A DNA stretch of 64,000 nt from Chlorocebus sabaeus (Eukaryota > Chordata > Mammalia > Primates > Cercopithecidae). Made by a program: the position numbers and the translations under genes. Numbering within the stretch: the first letter of the stretch is position 1; every line of letters begins with the position of its first letter. Shown here piece by piece: positions 22,059-35,361 of the stretch. The DNA is taken from assembly GCF_047675955.1 (NCBI RefSeq), contig NC_132925.1, forward strand, positions 69,383,622 to 69,447,621, written 5' to 3'. The notes below the pieces were generated by a model, which ran no database searches, was not told where the DNA came from, and was given only the letters and a program-made list of their open reading frames with translations.

Positions 22059-24609
22059 TTACCACAAAAATGTGAGCAAGCAGATATCTATATTATGCAT
22101 CTCCTCAGAGTCTTAAACTTCTCAAATGGTCTGCACAACCACTAAGAACCATATTTCCTGTTTGTTGACCAATGTATCAAAAAAGCATTCATCGCATCAT
22201 TGTTTCAGCAGTGCAGGGGATGGGAGATTAACAAACAAACAAAACCAAAACAAACAAAAATAGGTTCAAAAGTAGCAAATGTTAAGCCAAGGTTTTATTA
22301 TAGAAATAAAATATATTTTATAATCCATTTCAATCACGTTCTACAGTAAAATTTCATGAAGGTAATTCAAGTAACTCCTATTTGTGGTGACATTAAGTCA
22401 TCTGAGAGGTAGGTAGAACATTTAATACAGCCCCTGTAGGAGTGTTATGATGGAACTATCCATAAGAATATATCCATAAGAATTGTGTAATCAAAAACTT
22501 TATCCTTGATAAAAACAATTTCAATTGCTATTTTGAAGTTCTCTGTGTGACCTGATTGTTACATTTTGCCCTTAGGTATTCAGAATATCTTAATTCACAC
22601 TCAACAGCATTTTCCCCAAGTATGGTATAATCATAATAGCTGAAAATGAAAACGATTCCAAAAATAACTTCAAGTTAATTGTGCAGGTGAGAAAATATAT
22701 CCACCCACACATCAACCAGTGCCAAATTGTCTGAGTGAAAAAATAAAAATCTGGAAAGAGAGCAACTAAGCCTAAATTTCAAAAATATGCCACAATATAT
22801 TTAGAGAACTACGTACTATTACAAACACCATCATTGCATGCATTCTACAGGACAGAGTCTCCTTCACAAAAAAAGTGATATCAGAAGAGTTCCTTTATAA
22901 AGTATACAAAGAACAAAATGATTTGTGCACTCTCTTCCATCCAATAGATTATTTCTAGGCTTTCCATATATGGTATGCAACATTCATAATTCTACTTTGC
23001 CTTATATCAACCTTCTACACTGTGACAATAACTGCTTAAATCCTTTTTAAAAGAGTTTAAAACTTATCATGCTAAAAAGTGCTCTTTTGGTGGTCTCATG
23101 AGACCAACTTCTGGCCAAGAGTTAAATATAATCTCTACTATTTCCTCTCCTTGCCATGTCCCCCTACTTGTTTCCAGAAAATCTATAATATGTAATAATT
23201 TAGAATTAATACCTCAATTCCCTAGATCTTTTAATGAATTCACTTACACTTGGGGATCTGACCAAGGCATCTGTTCATGAATAGTGGAATGATTACCAAG
23301 TCCTGATGGGGAAGGCACAATGCCATCTTTTCCTGAAATACATCCCAACTGAGAAATCAACTGCCTCATGCCTGGATTTTCTTGTGTGTCATTTTTTTTC
23401 ATTAAATGTAAAACTCGTTTGGACATTTTCTTCCAAGCCACCTTCCTTAAAGAAAAAGGTCTAGCAAATAAAACTGCCCTCATGTACCTCCCGTGGAACT
23501 TTATCTGAGAAATTAGCATTTGATTCAATTAATAACCATTGCTGCTCCAAATTTCAGAAATTATTTTTTAATTACACTGGGCTTTACTGACACCTCCAGA
23601 TCCTCCATCTGCCAAAAACTTAACATGAGCTGTAGCATAGCCTAATCCCTGCAGTCACTCTAGTTAGAATTGTTGATATCAGAGGGCAATATGTGATCTC
23701 TAATTCATTGGTTTCTTCCTCACTTATCAAATATTCTATGCATTAAAGTTCAAGTGAATTTATTTTTTTTTATTTTATATATGTAAAAACTAAGTTAAAT
23801 CTCTTCATAAATGAGATATAACCTGGACAGCACATTTTCTGTCTCTAGTCATTTCATTTCTGTCTCTAGTAAACCAGATGGGGAATAATAGTGGTTTCTA
23901 ACCCAACTCCCCCCTTGAAATCAGAGAGCTAGGTAGAGCTGTTGACTTTGAGATGGACACTAGGGTGTGCCAGGGACCTTGATAATCAGTGGAGCTTCTG
24001 TCATTGTATGTCTGGCTTGGAATAAATTTGTTGACCTGATAGCATAAGGCTGCGATTTTCACTCATGTTTTCCAGAAGGCTTCAAAACGCTCTTGCCAAC
24101 AGTATTATGCTATCCTGCTCCCAAAGCATGGAGGCAAGCAGCCAGTGTGATTCCCCACAGCGAAGAACTCTCCTAGCTCTTGCAGATTTGTGACCCTGAG
24201 TTGGGATGTTTGTTCAAAAGCCTACCTTATTTGTCCTGGGCAGTACGTTGCTAGTCCAAAGCTCAGGATGAAAAGACACTGTTGGAAAGAGACTATTAAC
24301 CGTGCTCTTCAAGCATTATCTGACAGTTGTTAATCTCTACCAGCATCCACAGGAATTTTTCAAAAAACATAACAACTCTACCACTGTTTAAGTAAAGTTA
24401 AGATGACATATCTGTACTTTAGGAGCTTAAAATAAATAATGGACAAGAATGTAGAAAAGGTGATATAGTGAGTTACTGCCACTAATCAGATAATTATGAA
24501 GGGACTCTGAGTTTGACATCCATCATCATGGAGGTCATGCCATTAGTCAAAATCTTCAGTATTGACAGATTATTGCTGCAACCTCCCAACTCACCCAATC
24601 ACAGACTGT
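22059..24609. other. AT-rich sequence, no recognised feature
   Basis: About 2.5 kb with no recognised gene or repeat apart from A-rich simple tracts near 22232-22262 and a T-rich tract near 23763. A 94-codon minus frame at 23244-23528 shows no domain. Confidence 0.5.
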
Positions 24610-24735
24610 CCTGGGCTACACAACAAGACAACTCAAGGGTGGGTAATATTCTTGGTGCCCCCCATTGTCACAGCCTAGCAGAGTGCTGCATGCAACCTGG
24701 CATTTCAATTTATGTTGAATGAATGAATGGAATAA
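24610..24735 (+). mobile_element. L2 LINE 3' tip (weak)
   Basis: 'cacagcctagcagagtgctg' and a terminal 'gttgaatgaatgaatggaa' resemble the L2 3' end with its short tail repeat. Confidence 0.4.
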
Positions 24736-24879
24736 ATCCAACCTCTGAATAAGTTTCCACATTTTGGCTGGTTTCCCAGGATTCCATCCACACCTACAAC
24801 AATGAAATGTTTTGAGGCTAATAGCTGTGCCCAATTTTCACCTTGGTCTTCAATCATTAACATAATTATAATGATTATG

Positions 24880-25080
24880 AGGAAATACTAATATCTGATG
24901 AGTACCTCTTACATGGTGGGCCTTTTGTTAGATATCATAAGAACATTTTCTCTGTTAATCTTCACAAAAAAATTCACAAGGTAAGTATTATTACCATTAT
25001 TTTACAGAAGGAGAGAACTGGAGGACTGGAACCCAGATGCTGAAACTACACCACCATGCTTTTTCTTCTATACTACCTTG
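24880..25080 (+). mobile_element. MIR SINE
   Basis: 'aaggtaagtattattaccat', 'tattttacagaaggagag' and 'ctggaacccagatgctga' follow the MIR core order. Confidence 0.65.
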
Positions 25081-25194
25081 TCTATCAAAGTTCATGGGCC
25101 TAGACATTCCTTAGAAAGGTGGACATATTCTGGCTTGCAGCTGCTACCATTTTGGTTAATTCATTCCCCTGCTGCCTAGATTATTCTATCCCAT

Positions 25195-25382
25195 ATGTCA
25201 GCACTGGCACATGTGGCTATTAAAATTAATTGAAATAAAATCAAATTAGAAAGTTTCTCAGTCACATTAACCACATCTCAAGTGGTAAAAGCCACAGGTG
25301 GCTAGTGACTACCTTACTGGACAGCACAAATATAGAACATTTCCATCATCCCAGAAAGCTCTATTGGATAGCACTTGGATAG
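25195..25382. mobile_element. hAT-type DNA transposon (MER3-like)
   Basis: 'ggcacatgtggctattaaaa', 'gccacaggtggctagtgact', 'gaacatttccatcatcccag' and the end 'ctctattggatagca' match a common hAT MER element whose TIR reads tgtccaatag. The family name is from memory. Confidence 0.65.
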
Positions 25383-26843
25383 AAGAAAAAATTCTTATTT
25401 TATGTAATTCTTATCAGAAAATCTGAAGTCTACCACTTTTAGATGGCAGTGAGAAGGTAATTTATAGTGTTTGTTATTTATTCTTATAGAGAAAGGTATA
25501 CTTTGTATCTGACCTATTGATGAGCATATTGTTTCTTTTGTTTATAGATGTTACAGTGCCCCTGATATTCAGGGGTACAAGTGCTTCTACTTGCCAATGA
25601 CAGTGGAAATGGATTTACAATAATTTGTGCTTCAAGCCTTTTTCTTTGCCCCTTATGTCCAAAGAAGTTTTATGTCCAGAGGAGAGCAAAACTATTTGAT
25701 CTTCTTGAAGATCAAAATCAAAATACCTCAACTAAAGACTGGCCTCAAGTCATCAGATTGACTGTATTTACCTCTCTGATTCCAAGGAGGTAAGAACTAA
25801 ATTGTTCTATATTATAATAAATGTGTAGGACTGCAAACAGGCTTTGATGCCTTTATACCATTTGATTTTCTTTTTCAGGAGGTTTTAAAATTTGCACCGG
25901 TCACCTTCAGATAATTTTCGTTTCCCATTTGAAAAAATCCCGATGTGTTTTATTAAAATTTTTTGTCATGCATATTGCACTCCAATTTCTATTTTTTAAC
26001 TGAAAAGGATTGATTAAATCAGCAGGTAGCAACTGAATTATGTTTGAGACTCAGTGAGACTGGTGTAGATTATTTTTCCAAATTTGTTTTCTGCCCTGGG
26101 CAATTTTTTTTAGCCCTTGCTTTCTGCTCCTGTGTTTAGTGGCTCTCAAAGATTGCATCCTTAACCAATGGTTTTGTTGGTCATTTCACTCCCCACCAAG
26201 GACGTCTAGGGTAAAAAAAATTCAAAATGCCTCAAGTTACTTTGCTTAATAAAAATTGACAGTTAATGCTGATACAAGAAAAACAAATTGTTAGAGGTGA
26301 AAAATTCACAGCAGAAAGCACACCTCACTGCAATACTGTAGGGCAGATGTTATAGGCTCGTTGCAACTTGTAGCAAAGTTAAAATAATAATGCGTTAGTA
26401 GTAATAATACCTTACATATCTAGAGTGCTTTTCATCTACAGTTAGCCTAAGGCTTTTTACATGCTATATTTAGATACCGCTTCAACCTCCACTGAAATCT
26501 AGCTAGCTTTGCAGTGGCACCAATCATCCTCTCTCTGCCAGCAATATTACACAACAGTTTTCGGGAGGGAAAATGAAGAATCATTTCTCCTGTTGAAACT
26601 CCAGGAGGAATTTCTGAGTGGGAAGAATGTAATTTCTAAGTTAGGATTGGCACTGACACCAGGGCTTAAAACCCCAATTCATACAGAAAGTGGGCATGGA
26701 AACCTCAAAGAACATGAGGGGTCACGGCCATGGTTTTAGTCCTCAAATGACTAATTATAGCATTTACGAAAATGAAAGCTATTTTCTAACATGACTTTTT
26801 GCTTTTGCCTGTTAGGTAAAAGAAGGACCATTAGGTTTTTGGG
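25383..26843. other. No recognised feature
   Basis: Unclassified AT-rich sequence; frames at 25581-25793 and 26509-26739 (70 and 76 codons) match nothing known. Confidence 0.45.
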
Positions 26844-26872
26844 TTTTTTTTTTTTTCTTTTTTTTTTTTTTT
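26844..26872. repeat. Poly(T) tract
   Basis: Two long T runs broken by one C. It could be a retroposon tail on the minus strand, but no retroposon body is recognised beside it. Confidence 0.85.
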
Positions 26873-27734
26873 AAGGGAGAACACTTATAAAAATATACCT
26901 ACACTTTTAACCAAGTAGAATGGTCAACAAATGTAACAAATATATATTAACTCTGTTAGGGACTGTTGGAGTGATATGTCTTTTTATATATAATTAATCA
27001 TTTTACAAAGTTAATGACTCTCAAAATATAATCATTAAATGCAAAGAATGTAGATGAAAAACTATTTTAAATCATAAAGAGATTTGTACTTTGGGATTCC
27101 CCATGTCCAATCTCCTAGTGGAAGGAGTTATGAAGGGAAGTTACCTACGAGAGGATGAGCATGGGAGAGGAAGAGAGGATGAATAGAGTAAGAAAAGACA
27201 GGAAGAACCATTTTCATTTACTTAGAAGTAAAAACAAACCAATATGTAAAACAACCTTTATCTTCCAAACTTGAGAATACTCTTTCTCTCAAATTTTCCC
27301 TCAAACTAACCCTTCTCAAAGTCTGTAAAGGAAAAGGTTTCAACATTCATATAATACAGTTCAAGAGCCATGTGTATGAACTGTTTGAATACCTGTTACG
27401 AAAAATGTTAAGACTGGTCCAACTATAAATTCAGAATACAAACTAAATAAAACTTTACAGCTAAGAATCCCAGCATGTCAAACAACTTTTGGCCTGTGAT
27501 ATAATTTTTACAACACAACACTCTCAATCTCTCAACCTCTCATTTTAAACTAAATTACTAAACACGTATCAGCTTACTAATGTACAGAATTGCCATCTGC
27601 TTGAAAAAAATACAAACATTTTAAAAGAGCCATCCAGGGAGAGCCATGATCCGTTAAAGTTTTCCTGGTTAACTGGACCAAATTGTTCTGGTTTTCATTC
27701 ATTCATACATTTATTTATTAATTCAACATTTACT
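26873..27734. other. No recognised feature
   Basis: AT-rich unclassified sequence. Confidence 0.45.
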
Positions 27735-27842
27735 AAATGCCAGTAGCATCCGCCAGTTGTGGCAACCAGAAATATCTTCAGATATTGCAACATATCCCCT
27801 AAGAAGCAAAATTGTTCCCATTTGAGAACCACTGATGTAACC
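27735..27842. mobile_element. hAT-type DNA transposon end (MER20-like)
   Basis: 'aatgccagtagcatccgcc', 'ccagttgtggcaaccagaaa', 'cagatattgcaacat' and the terminal 'tttgagaaccactg' match one half of a MER20-type element. Confidence 0.7.
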
Positions 27843-29864
27843 TGAGTGCTTAAGAGATCAATTTTTTTGAGTTAGGAAGGAGATATATGTTTGGGTAAAA
27901 TTATTAAAGAGCATCTCAAAAGATACTATTAAGAAGAGACGATATGCCAAAGTGAAAGAGAGAAGAAATATATGTATTCAAATCAAATCTCAGATAAATT
28001 TTCTTTATTATTATTTAAGTTTTGCAGACACATACTAAAGTACTTAAATAAGAAACTGAACCTTTATATACCTATTCTTGAGAATGAAGATTGTTTACAT
28101 CTTCCATATATATTTCATGTATCACTTTTAAAAAGACAAATCTTAAACACCATGATATTTTATTGCTAAATATTCACTATGTATTCCTAAAAAGTGAAGA
28201 CATTTTCCCACATAATCACAATATCAGTATTACACCTAACAAGATTAGCAGTAGTTCCTAAAAATCATTTAATATGGTCTATGATCATATTTCCCCAATT
28301 GACCATGAAAAGTCCTTTTATAGTACATTCATGTAATTCAAGACCCAAACAGTATAAACAAATTGATTTAGCTGTTGATGTCTTTTAAATCTCCTATTTT
28401 TCCTATCTGCTCTTTTCTCCCCCAAAGCTATTAACTTGAAGAAACTGGGTCTGTTCCCTCCAATTTCTCTTAGAATGTCCTCATTCTGGATTTGTCTGGT
28501 TTCTTCCTGGTAGTGCCATTTAACTTGTTTTTTTTTTTCTCCCCTTACTTCCTGCAATCTGTTCATTACATCCAGCTACTTGGTTTGACTCAGGTTTAGC
28601 TTGGTTCATGTGCAATCTGTACTCTGTAGTGTCTCACATCAGGAAGCACATAAAATCTGGTTGCCTCATTTATTAATGTGAAGATTCATCAGTGGGCACA
28701 CGAAGGTTCATGAAGCAACAATCTAATATCTCTCTTGTCAAGTTACAAATTGCCCCTTATATCTATCTACAGTTCTTTGGCAAACTGCAAACATGCAGTT
28801 GTCCATTTGCCTTTCACCTGATTGTTTTGGAATCTGTTGATAACCATTGCCTGGAATCCATTCATTAAGACTGAAAAATGGCAATTTTTCTATCACTCAT
28901 TCCACATTAATTAGCTAGAATTCTTCTTTAAGAACTTTCCCTCATCAACCAGGCTTTACTTGGTTACCCTGAAATACAGCTCACAGGGAAAAGGCAAGAA
29001 ATATGCTTTCCTTCCAACATTCAGAGTAAGGAATTAGTTTCTACATTTTTTTAACACAACTACATTGGGCTATGAGAACTGCACTGCTCTAGCACACAAC
29101 AGATTCTCCACAGAGCCCCAAGATGCTGTTAGAAATAATTGTATTTAGAGACCACATTCTGAACACTTAGTGCACATGACAACTATTTTGTCATTGTTTC
29201 TGGGGCTTTTTAGTACACAAAACTAGAAAATAATTCTTTATTTTTTAAAAAATGAGTCATTTTGATATTTCCAATTCAAATAGTATGTTATAGGATTTTT
29301 ACTCAGATTCTTTGATTTTATACTTGTATCTCTTTTTTCTTCTGCTGAAAATTCAGATTTTTAACAATATTAGAAAAATATTTTTATCCTACATAAACAT
29401 ACTTTAATCTCAAAACAATAATCTCATTAAGAACAAAACTTAAAATATTTTGTGGTTCTTAAATTTTTGACCTTAGAATAAACCCAGCTTAAGGTTATGC
29501 AGTGAAAACACTGTTCTAGAATGGCTTGATATAATTTTTTTCTTTGAATTGTTTTGCCACCAACACTTTATATAAATGTATTTATTTTCATTTAACTTTT
29601 TAGGGCTTCATTTTTTGTTTTGGCTTTAACTTTTTCTTTTATTAATATGAAAACAAAGTACACTGAGAGATGTTTCACTTCCATTGCCTTATTCCCTTTT
29701 TCTTAACATTATTAATCATTTTTTAACTTTAATGTATTCTTAGTATTTATTTTTATAAACACAGGCAACAAATACAGTATATTATATTTTACACCTTGAA
29801 AATCAAAGGTAGCATGCATTACATACTTTTTTTTTTTTTGCACTTTGCTTTCTTCTCTGTAAAG
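27843..29864. other. AT-rich sequence, no recognised feature
   Basis: About 2 kb with no gene or repeat recognised; an 82-codon Lys/Arg-rich minus frame (28318-28566) has no domain. Confidence 0.5.
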
Positions 29865-30262
29865 GACAAGGAAATTAGTCACCCAGACTCCTCCTCAGTA
29901 AGGAAATTTTTGGCTAAGCTGCTGGGGAAGCTATAAGCAGATGGTCTTCTGCTGTCAGCCCCTTCAAGGGCATTTCAGCCACAGAGAGTTGTCTTGACCA
30001 TATCCAACGACTGACTGAGTAGCGAAGAGGGAAGCTATCAAAGTCCACTCATTTCAATGCAGTAGAGGACCCTCTGATAAGCAAGTGCAGCTCCAAAACC
30101 CCTCGTGGGTCACCTAAAGTTGTTGCTCAGGCTTCCATTGCAGTGCAATTCTCCCTCTGCCCAATCCTGCTTCCTTTTCCTGCCTTCACAGGTGTTGATC
30201 CCAGGAGTGCTGCTTTCCAACATTCTGCACACTAAACTCCATTTCAGAGTCTTCTCCCCAAA
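29865..30262 (+). mobile_element. Old LTR-like fragment (ERVL group?)
   Basis: 'ccaaaacccctcgtgggtca', 'cattgcagtgcaattctcc', 'acaggtgttgatcccagg' and 'actaaactccatttcagagt' recall an ancient mammalian LTR of the LTR16/LTR33 kind. No LTR partner or polyadenylation signal is clearly visible. The family is uncertain. Confidence 0.4.
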
Positions 30263-30265
30263 CAA

Positions 30266-30655
30266 GGCTGTTAGATTTAGCAAATACAAATGCAGGATAT
30301 CTACTAATTTGGATTTCAGTTAAACAATGATTTTTTAAAAAGTATAAGTACACTTTGGGAGGCCGAGGATGATGAATCACAAGGTCAGGCGTTTGAGACA
30401 AGCCTGGCCAACCTGGTGAAACACCGTCTCTATTAAAAATACAAAAATTAGCCAGATGTGATGGCGCGTGCCTGTAATCCCAGCTACTCAGGAGGCTGAG
30501 GCAGAAGAATGGCTTGAACCCGGGAGGTGGAGGTTGCAGTGAGCCGAGATCACACCACTGCACTCCAGCCTGGGCAACAGAGTGAGACTCCATCTCAAAA
30601 AAAAAAAAAAAAGTATAAGTATATCCCCTGCAATGTTTGGGACATACTTATACTT
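30266..30655. mobile_element. Palindromic non-autonomous DNA transposon, split by an Alu
   Basis: Left arm from 'gctgttagatttagcaaata' to 'aaaaagtataagta' (30266-30350), then the Alu, then the hairpin centre and start of the right arm (30608-30655). Centre: agtataagtatatccc pairs with gggacatacttatact (one mismatch) around 'ctgcaatgttt'. The arms recall a known palindromic MITE (MER53-like). The right arm is truncated. Confidence 0.65.
30351..30607 (+). mobile_element. 5'-truncated Alu with TSD
   Basis: Begins directly at 'cactttgggaggccgagg', so the first ~37 bases of the Alu left arm are missing. Exact 14-bp TSD aaaaagtataagta at 30337-30350 and 30608-30621, so the truncation happened on insertion, not by later deletion. 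Confidence 0.93.
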
Positions 30656-30739
30656 ATCCTAGAGAATACAACATTCACTTAATGAAATATCCTACAGATC
30701 ACTCTGCCTTTTTGTATATATCATTCCTTCATTTCTCTT

Positions 30740-32610
30740 TGCTGTTCATTATAAGAATCTATAGGTGGGTTATTTACTATTTTTGTCATTGCATATAATG
30801 TCACAATAAATAATCTTATGTGTATGTCACTTTATACTTGTACCAATGTATTTTGGGGTAGATTCTTAGAAAAGAGATTGTCAGATTACAGGTAAATGCA
30901 TGAGTAATTTTGATAGATATGGCCAATTTAAGTTTTCATTTATACCAAGAACCCTTCAATACTTTTGCAAGTATACACAACTGTACTAAGTTGTAATAAA
31001 ATAGAATTTGATAGTTTATATATTGCAAAATATTATACCACCAAAATATTTCCATTTTGCTACCTTCTTGGTATTTATTACCTCATGTTCATCTCACTAA
31101 GATAAGCCTATTTCTCACAGGTTTTTACCCTTCCTTACCCTTCTTCCTATAATTGATAAGTGTAAATTCACATGTAGAGGACATTTTTGTCATTGCTTAG
31201 TTTTATATAAGTGCAATCATTCTATAGGCATTTCTCTAGAGCTAGCTTTTCCCACTCAACATTAGACATCATAGACATTGTTACGGGTCACCTCATAAAG
31301 CCCAAAGTCACTCTTTTTTATTAGTGGTGTGATATTTCTTAATATGAATGAAACATACTTTATTTAATGGTGTTCCTATTTATTAGCATTCAGGGTGATT
31401 GCAGTTTTTTGCTACTCTATGCTAAAATAAATATTCACATATATATGAATTCATATATAACTAAATACTAGTGCTTTTACTTTCATAGAAAAGATTCTCT
31501 GAATTGGAATTGCTAGGAAAGAAGGGATGTACTTTTTCATTTGAAATTCATATTTCCATATTACTTTTTTAAGGTGTATACCAATAAACAATCCCACCAT
31601 CAATGTGTGAGTGTTCTCCTTCATGTACTCACCAGCACTTATTAAATGTTTGTCAATCTGATGGGCAAAAAGTAGAACCACATTGATATTAATGAAATAA
31701 AGCATTTCTTCATATGTTTATTGACCTTTTGAATTTCCCCTCCTGTCAATTGCATATTCATATTCCTTGAACATTTTTCTATTGGGACACTTGACTTTTG
31801 CTCACTTATTGTAGGTATTTTATAATATCATGGCTAGTATTCTTTTTTTGCCATACGTGTTGTAACTTTTTCTTCCAGTCTATCATCTGTCATTTGACTT
31901 CATTTTTGGTATACTTCACCACAAAAAGAATATCTTTATGAATTTAGATTTCTCTTTTCTTTTATGGCTCTGAGTTTTTGAATTGCTTAAATTACTGTTC
32001 TTTACACGGAAGTTATAAAAACGTTCTTCTAAATTCTCTTATCAGGTTTTATTTAGATTTAAAATTTTAACCTTTTGCCCATCTGGAATTTATTTCTATT
32101 TATCTTGTGGAGTGGGGTGTCCAAAATTGCTGTTTATCCAGATGGATAGCCAGTTGTGAAAGCACATTTCATGAATAAATCATTCTTCCTCTACTGAATT
32201 AAAGTACCATTCTTCATTACATCTTAATTTTCTGTGTATACACAGATACATTTCTTTCTACACATATATTTGTCTCTTTCTATGTTAATACCTTATTATT
32301 TCCAGCATCAGGCTAAATTATAGCAGATCTTAATTTCTAGAAATTAATTATCTCCCATGATTTCTCTGTTTCATATAATTTTTAGATACTTTGGGCACTT
32401 ATTCTTCCACATGGACATTCAGATTATTTTGCCTTTTAAATTTCACTCTTTCCAAACAACTTTTAAAGAACTTTTGTACTTCTAATTGAGATTGTAGTTT
32501 ATTTATATTGTTTTGAGTGATGGGCATTTTTATAATGTATTTTAAATTACTATTCAAGAATGGTATGCCTTTGCTTTATTGTAATCTAGGTTTATATACT
32601 TCAATGGGTT
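30740..32610 (-). mobile_element. L1M-type LINE(s), inverted, ORF2 3' part
   Basis: Reverse-strand L1 ORF2/3' UTR landmarks: 'caatcccaccatcaatgtg' (31588), 'gtttgtcaatctgatgggc' (31649), 'tttcttcatatgtttattga' (31705), 'agaatggtatgcctttgct' (32557). A partial earlier 3' segment at about 30780-31100 suggests two joined copies. Heavily mutated, no coding frame. Confidence 0.72.
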
Positions 32611-32885
32611 TAAATAAGAATATTTTTGCAGTTGTTAGAATGATATTTGTGAAGATTTGTAATGACATTCAAAAATATTTAATATTAAACCAAACAAAAG
32701 CAAAGAAATAAAATGATTTGGGCAGCATGATGCCAGTTGAGTTAAAATGCACAGAGAAAGACCAACAGGAAATATTTTAAAACATTAACAATATGACATT
32801 TCTGGGTGCTAAACTTGTAGGTGGTCTGTATTTGCCATCTATAATTTTCTATACCTTTCAAATATTTAATAGTGGGCTGAACTCA
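32610..32885 (+). mobile_element. L1M 3'-end fragment (probable)
   Basis: About 250 bases share clear similarity, in opposite orientation, with 41205-41465 (for example 'gggcagcatgatgcca', 'ttaaaatgcacagag', 'atctataattttctata'). The layout resembles an old L1ME-type 3' end; the family is inferred. Confidence 0.6.
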
Positions 32886-34436
32886 GAGCCTGGCTCTGGA
32901 TGAGAAAAGTATGTAAATGCTCCTATTTTGCCTACTGAAAGAGGTCGTGAAGTTGAAATCCTAGAATCAATAGTGAAAAATAAGTGGCACCTTTTGCTGT
33001 GTGCCAAAGTCCCATTTTGTCACAGAAGGACCTATAAAAAACCTTCTATGACAAGGTGTCTGATGGATTCAATCAAATTACATAGCACCAATATATGTGT
33101 ACAATGATTCTTTCCTTATAAAACAGAAACTCTAAAATAAGCATACCAGTTCTGCCTTACAACATAAGCATTATGTTGGAGTTCATCGGAAGTAATAGCA
33201 ATCAGTGTATATGGCATTTATAATTTCATTCCAGCTTATCATAAATGTTTCATGTGGAAATTTTGAAAACACTTTACCCAAAATCACCAACTAGTTGAGT
33301 ATGAACTGGAGACAATGCTTAGTTAACCCAAAGGAAATTTTCTGTGAATTCTCTAGAATGTATTTTGATGAAGGCTAAATAGTAAATTGAAAATTGTTAC
33401 TCCTCAACAAACCCTATCAACATGTTCTTTGTTGTCTCATCTTACAATATATATCCTCTTTTGATTCTTCTGAAGTATGAAAATGAAAGATTGGAACACT
33501 AGGTATTCAATAAATGCAGGTTAAAAGCTCCATATGAAAATGTCTCCCTATGTTAGCATTTTTTCACCTTCTCTTAGAAATCATATAACAGCAACAAGAA
33601 GACAGACATTTTTTAAAATGTCTGCAAACTCCAATTACAATGAAGTTAAGATATAAATGTAACCCAGAGACATGTATATGAACTACCCAAAACAGTTTAG
33701 ATTGGGAAGATATGAAAAGAATAAAAACATGAAATTGTTGAGAGGGCCCAAAACAGTGAATGTCAGAGAGAGTCAGCAATAATACAGTTCCTGAAGGTGA
33801 GAGTCTCACTCTGAGATCAAAAAATTATATCCTCTATGAGCAATAAGGGGCAGAAAATAAAGTAGACAGGACTGGAATAGAAACACTCTTAAACCTGGTG
33901 TGTCTCAAAGAAGCAGATGAAGTTGGCATATGCAAATAATCCTGTTGATATGCCATATCTGTAGGAATGACATATTTGCATATTTGTCCCTGTGGTAGCA
34001 GAGGAGAGGGCTTTCAGGTCATGAACCTGGAGAACTGCCCTGGCCCTTACCCCCTCCCAAATCCCACACCATCACAAATCTGCAAATAGCCAACTCACTC
34101 ATGATGAGTAAAAAAAGAGGGTTTAGAACAGCATCAATATAAAGATATGACACAAACAATTGTGACAAAAACAAAAACAAAAAACTGTTCAACAGATGAA
34201 AAACACATATCATAAAATGTTGCCATGAAGCAGAAAAAAGTTACAACCATAAACACTATTGTGTGTTTTAAAAATGTGATGAAGCTATCACCTCTAAGAC
34301 CACAAGGGAAAATGCGAGAACATTATACAGAGCATAAATGCAATAATTTAGGGGAGACACAGAGAAATAAGGAGATAAAATGTGATGTGCATGGATTGAA
34401 TCAAGAATAGAAGTAAAATATGAAAACAAAATATTG
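32886..34436. other. AT-rich sequence, no recognised gene
   Basis: Unclassified; contains an inverted pair of octamer motifs (33928-33937, 33974-33983). An 81-codon minus frame (33564-33809) shows no domain. Confidence 0.45.
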
Positions 34437-34519
34437 AGGGGCCTTCCACTTTTAGCAAGATGGCATAGATGTACTTTTCACTCTTCTTCTCATGCACTAC
34501 AGCTAAAAACTCTGGAATT

Positions 34520-34541
34520 TACACACACACACACACACACA
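34520..34541. repeat. (CA)n microsatellite
   Basis: Eleven ac units, directly visible, inside the HAL1-like 5' region. Confidence 0.95.
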
Positions 34542-35361
34542 TATAGATATAAAACATATGGGCCCTGTGAGTTCCCTGGGTTTCCCTTTTTGTCTCATAT
34601 TTATCAGACTCAATATTGGAGAAAATAACAATCTAGAAATTTTGAAGGGTGCAGATGAATAAGCCCCAATAAAAGCCTACTGTCTCTAGCCAAATTACCA
34701 GGACATTGGGGCAATTTAGCAAGACAGAAACTTTTAGACAATAGCTGCTGCACTCCAGCCAAATACCACAGGAAAAAAGTGTGGCCTTAGCCCCAGTCAT
34801 TACAACAAATGCCAAGTGTGAAGCCTAGACTTCCACCCTTCCCAGGCTGTTACAAAGCATCACAATGTCCCCACTGTAGTGGAGAAGGGAGCCAGGACTT
34901 TCATCCCCACTAGTCAACAGTGAGGCTCTTCTCTTCCTCATGGTGTCAGTGGAGGCCACATGAAGAGCAGTAACAAGACACCTTCCCAACCAAGGCAGTA
35001 TTATCAGTGATTTCATGGGGAACCAAAAATGCCACTCCCACCCAGTAGCAATAATAAACTCTACCACCTCAAATGTCAATAGAAAACAAAGCAAGAAACA
35101 TGGACTTCTATTCCCACCTAGCAATAATGAGCCATCCTCTTTTCTGTGCTGGAAGGCTGTCATAAGAAAATAGCTTAAAGAGAAGGTTTAAAGATGACTC
35201 ATAGTTTTATAGTATTTCAAATGCTTGTGTTTCAATAAAAAAAATCACTCATCATATCAAGAACAAGGAAAATCTCATCTCGAATGAAAAGACAATCAAC
35301 AGACACAAACAGTGAGACAACGACGTTACAATTTTCTGACAAATACCTTAAAGTCATCATT

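Noticed and set aside
30186..30593. 135-codon minus-strand frame
   Set aside because: Mostly antisense Alu translation (VAQAGVQWCDLGSLQPP type) running into a transposon arm.
31440..31459. 20-bp perfect palindrome around gaattc
   Set aside because: Mostly (AT)n inside an L1M; such palindromes are frequent by chance.
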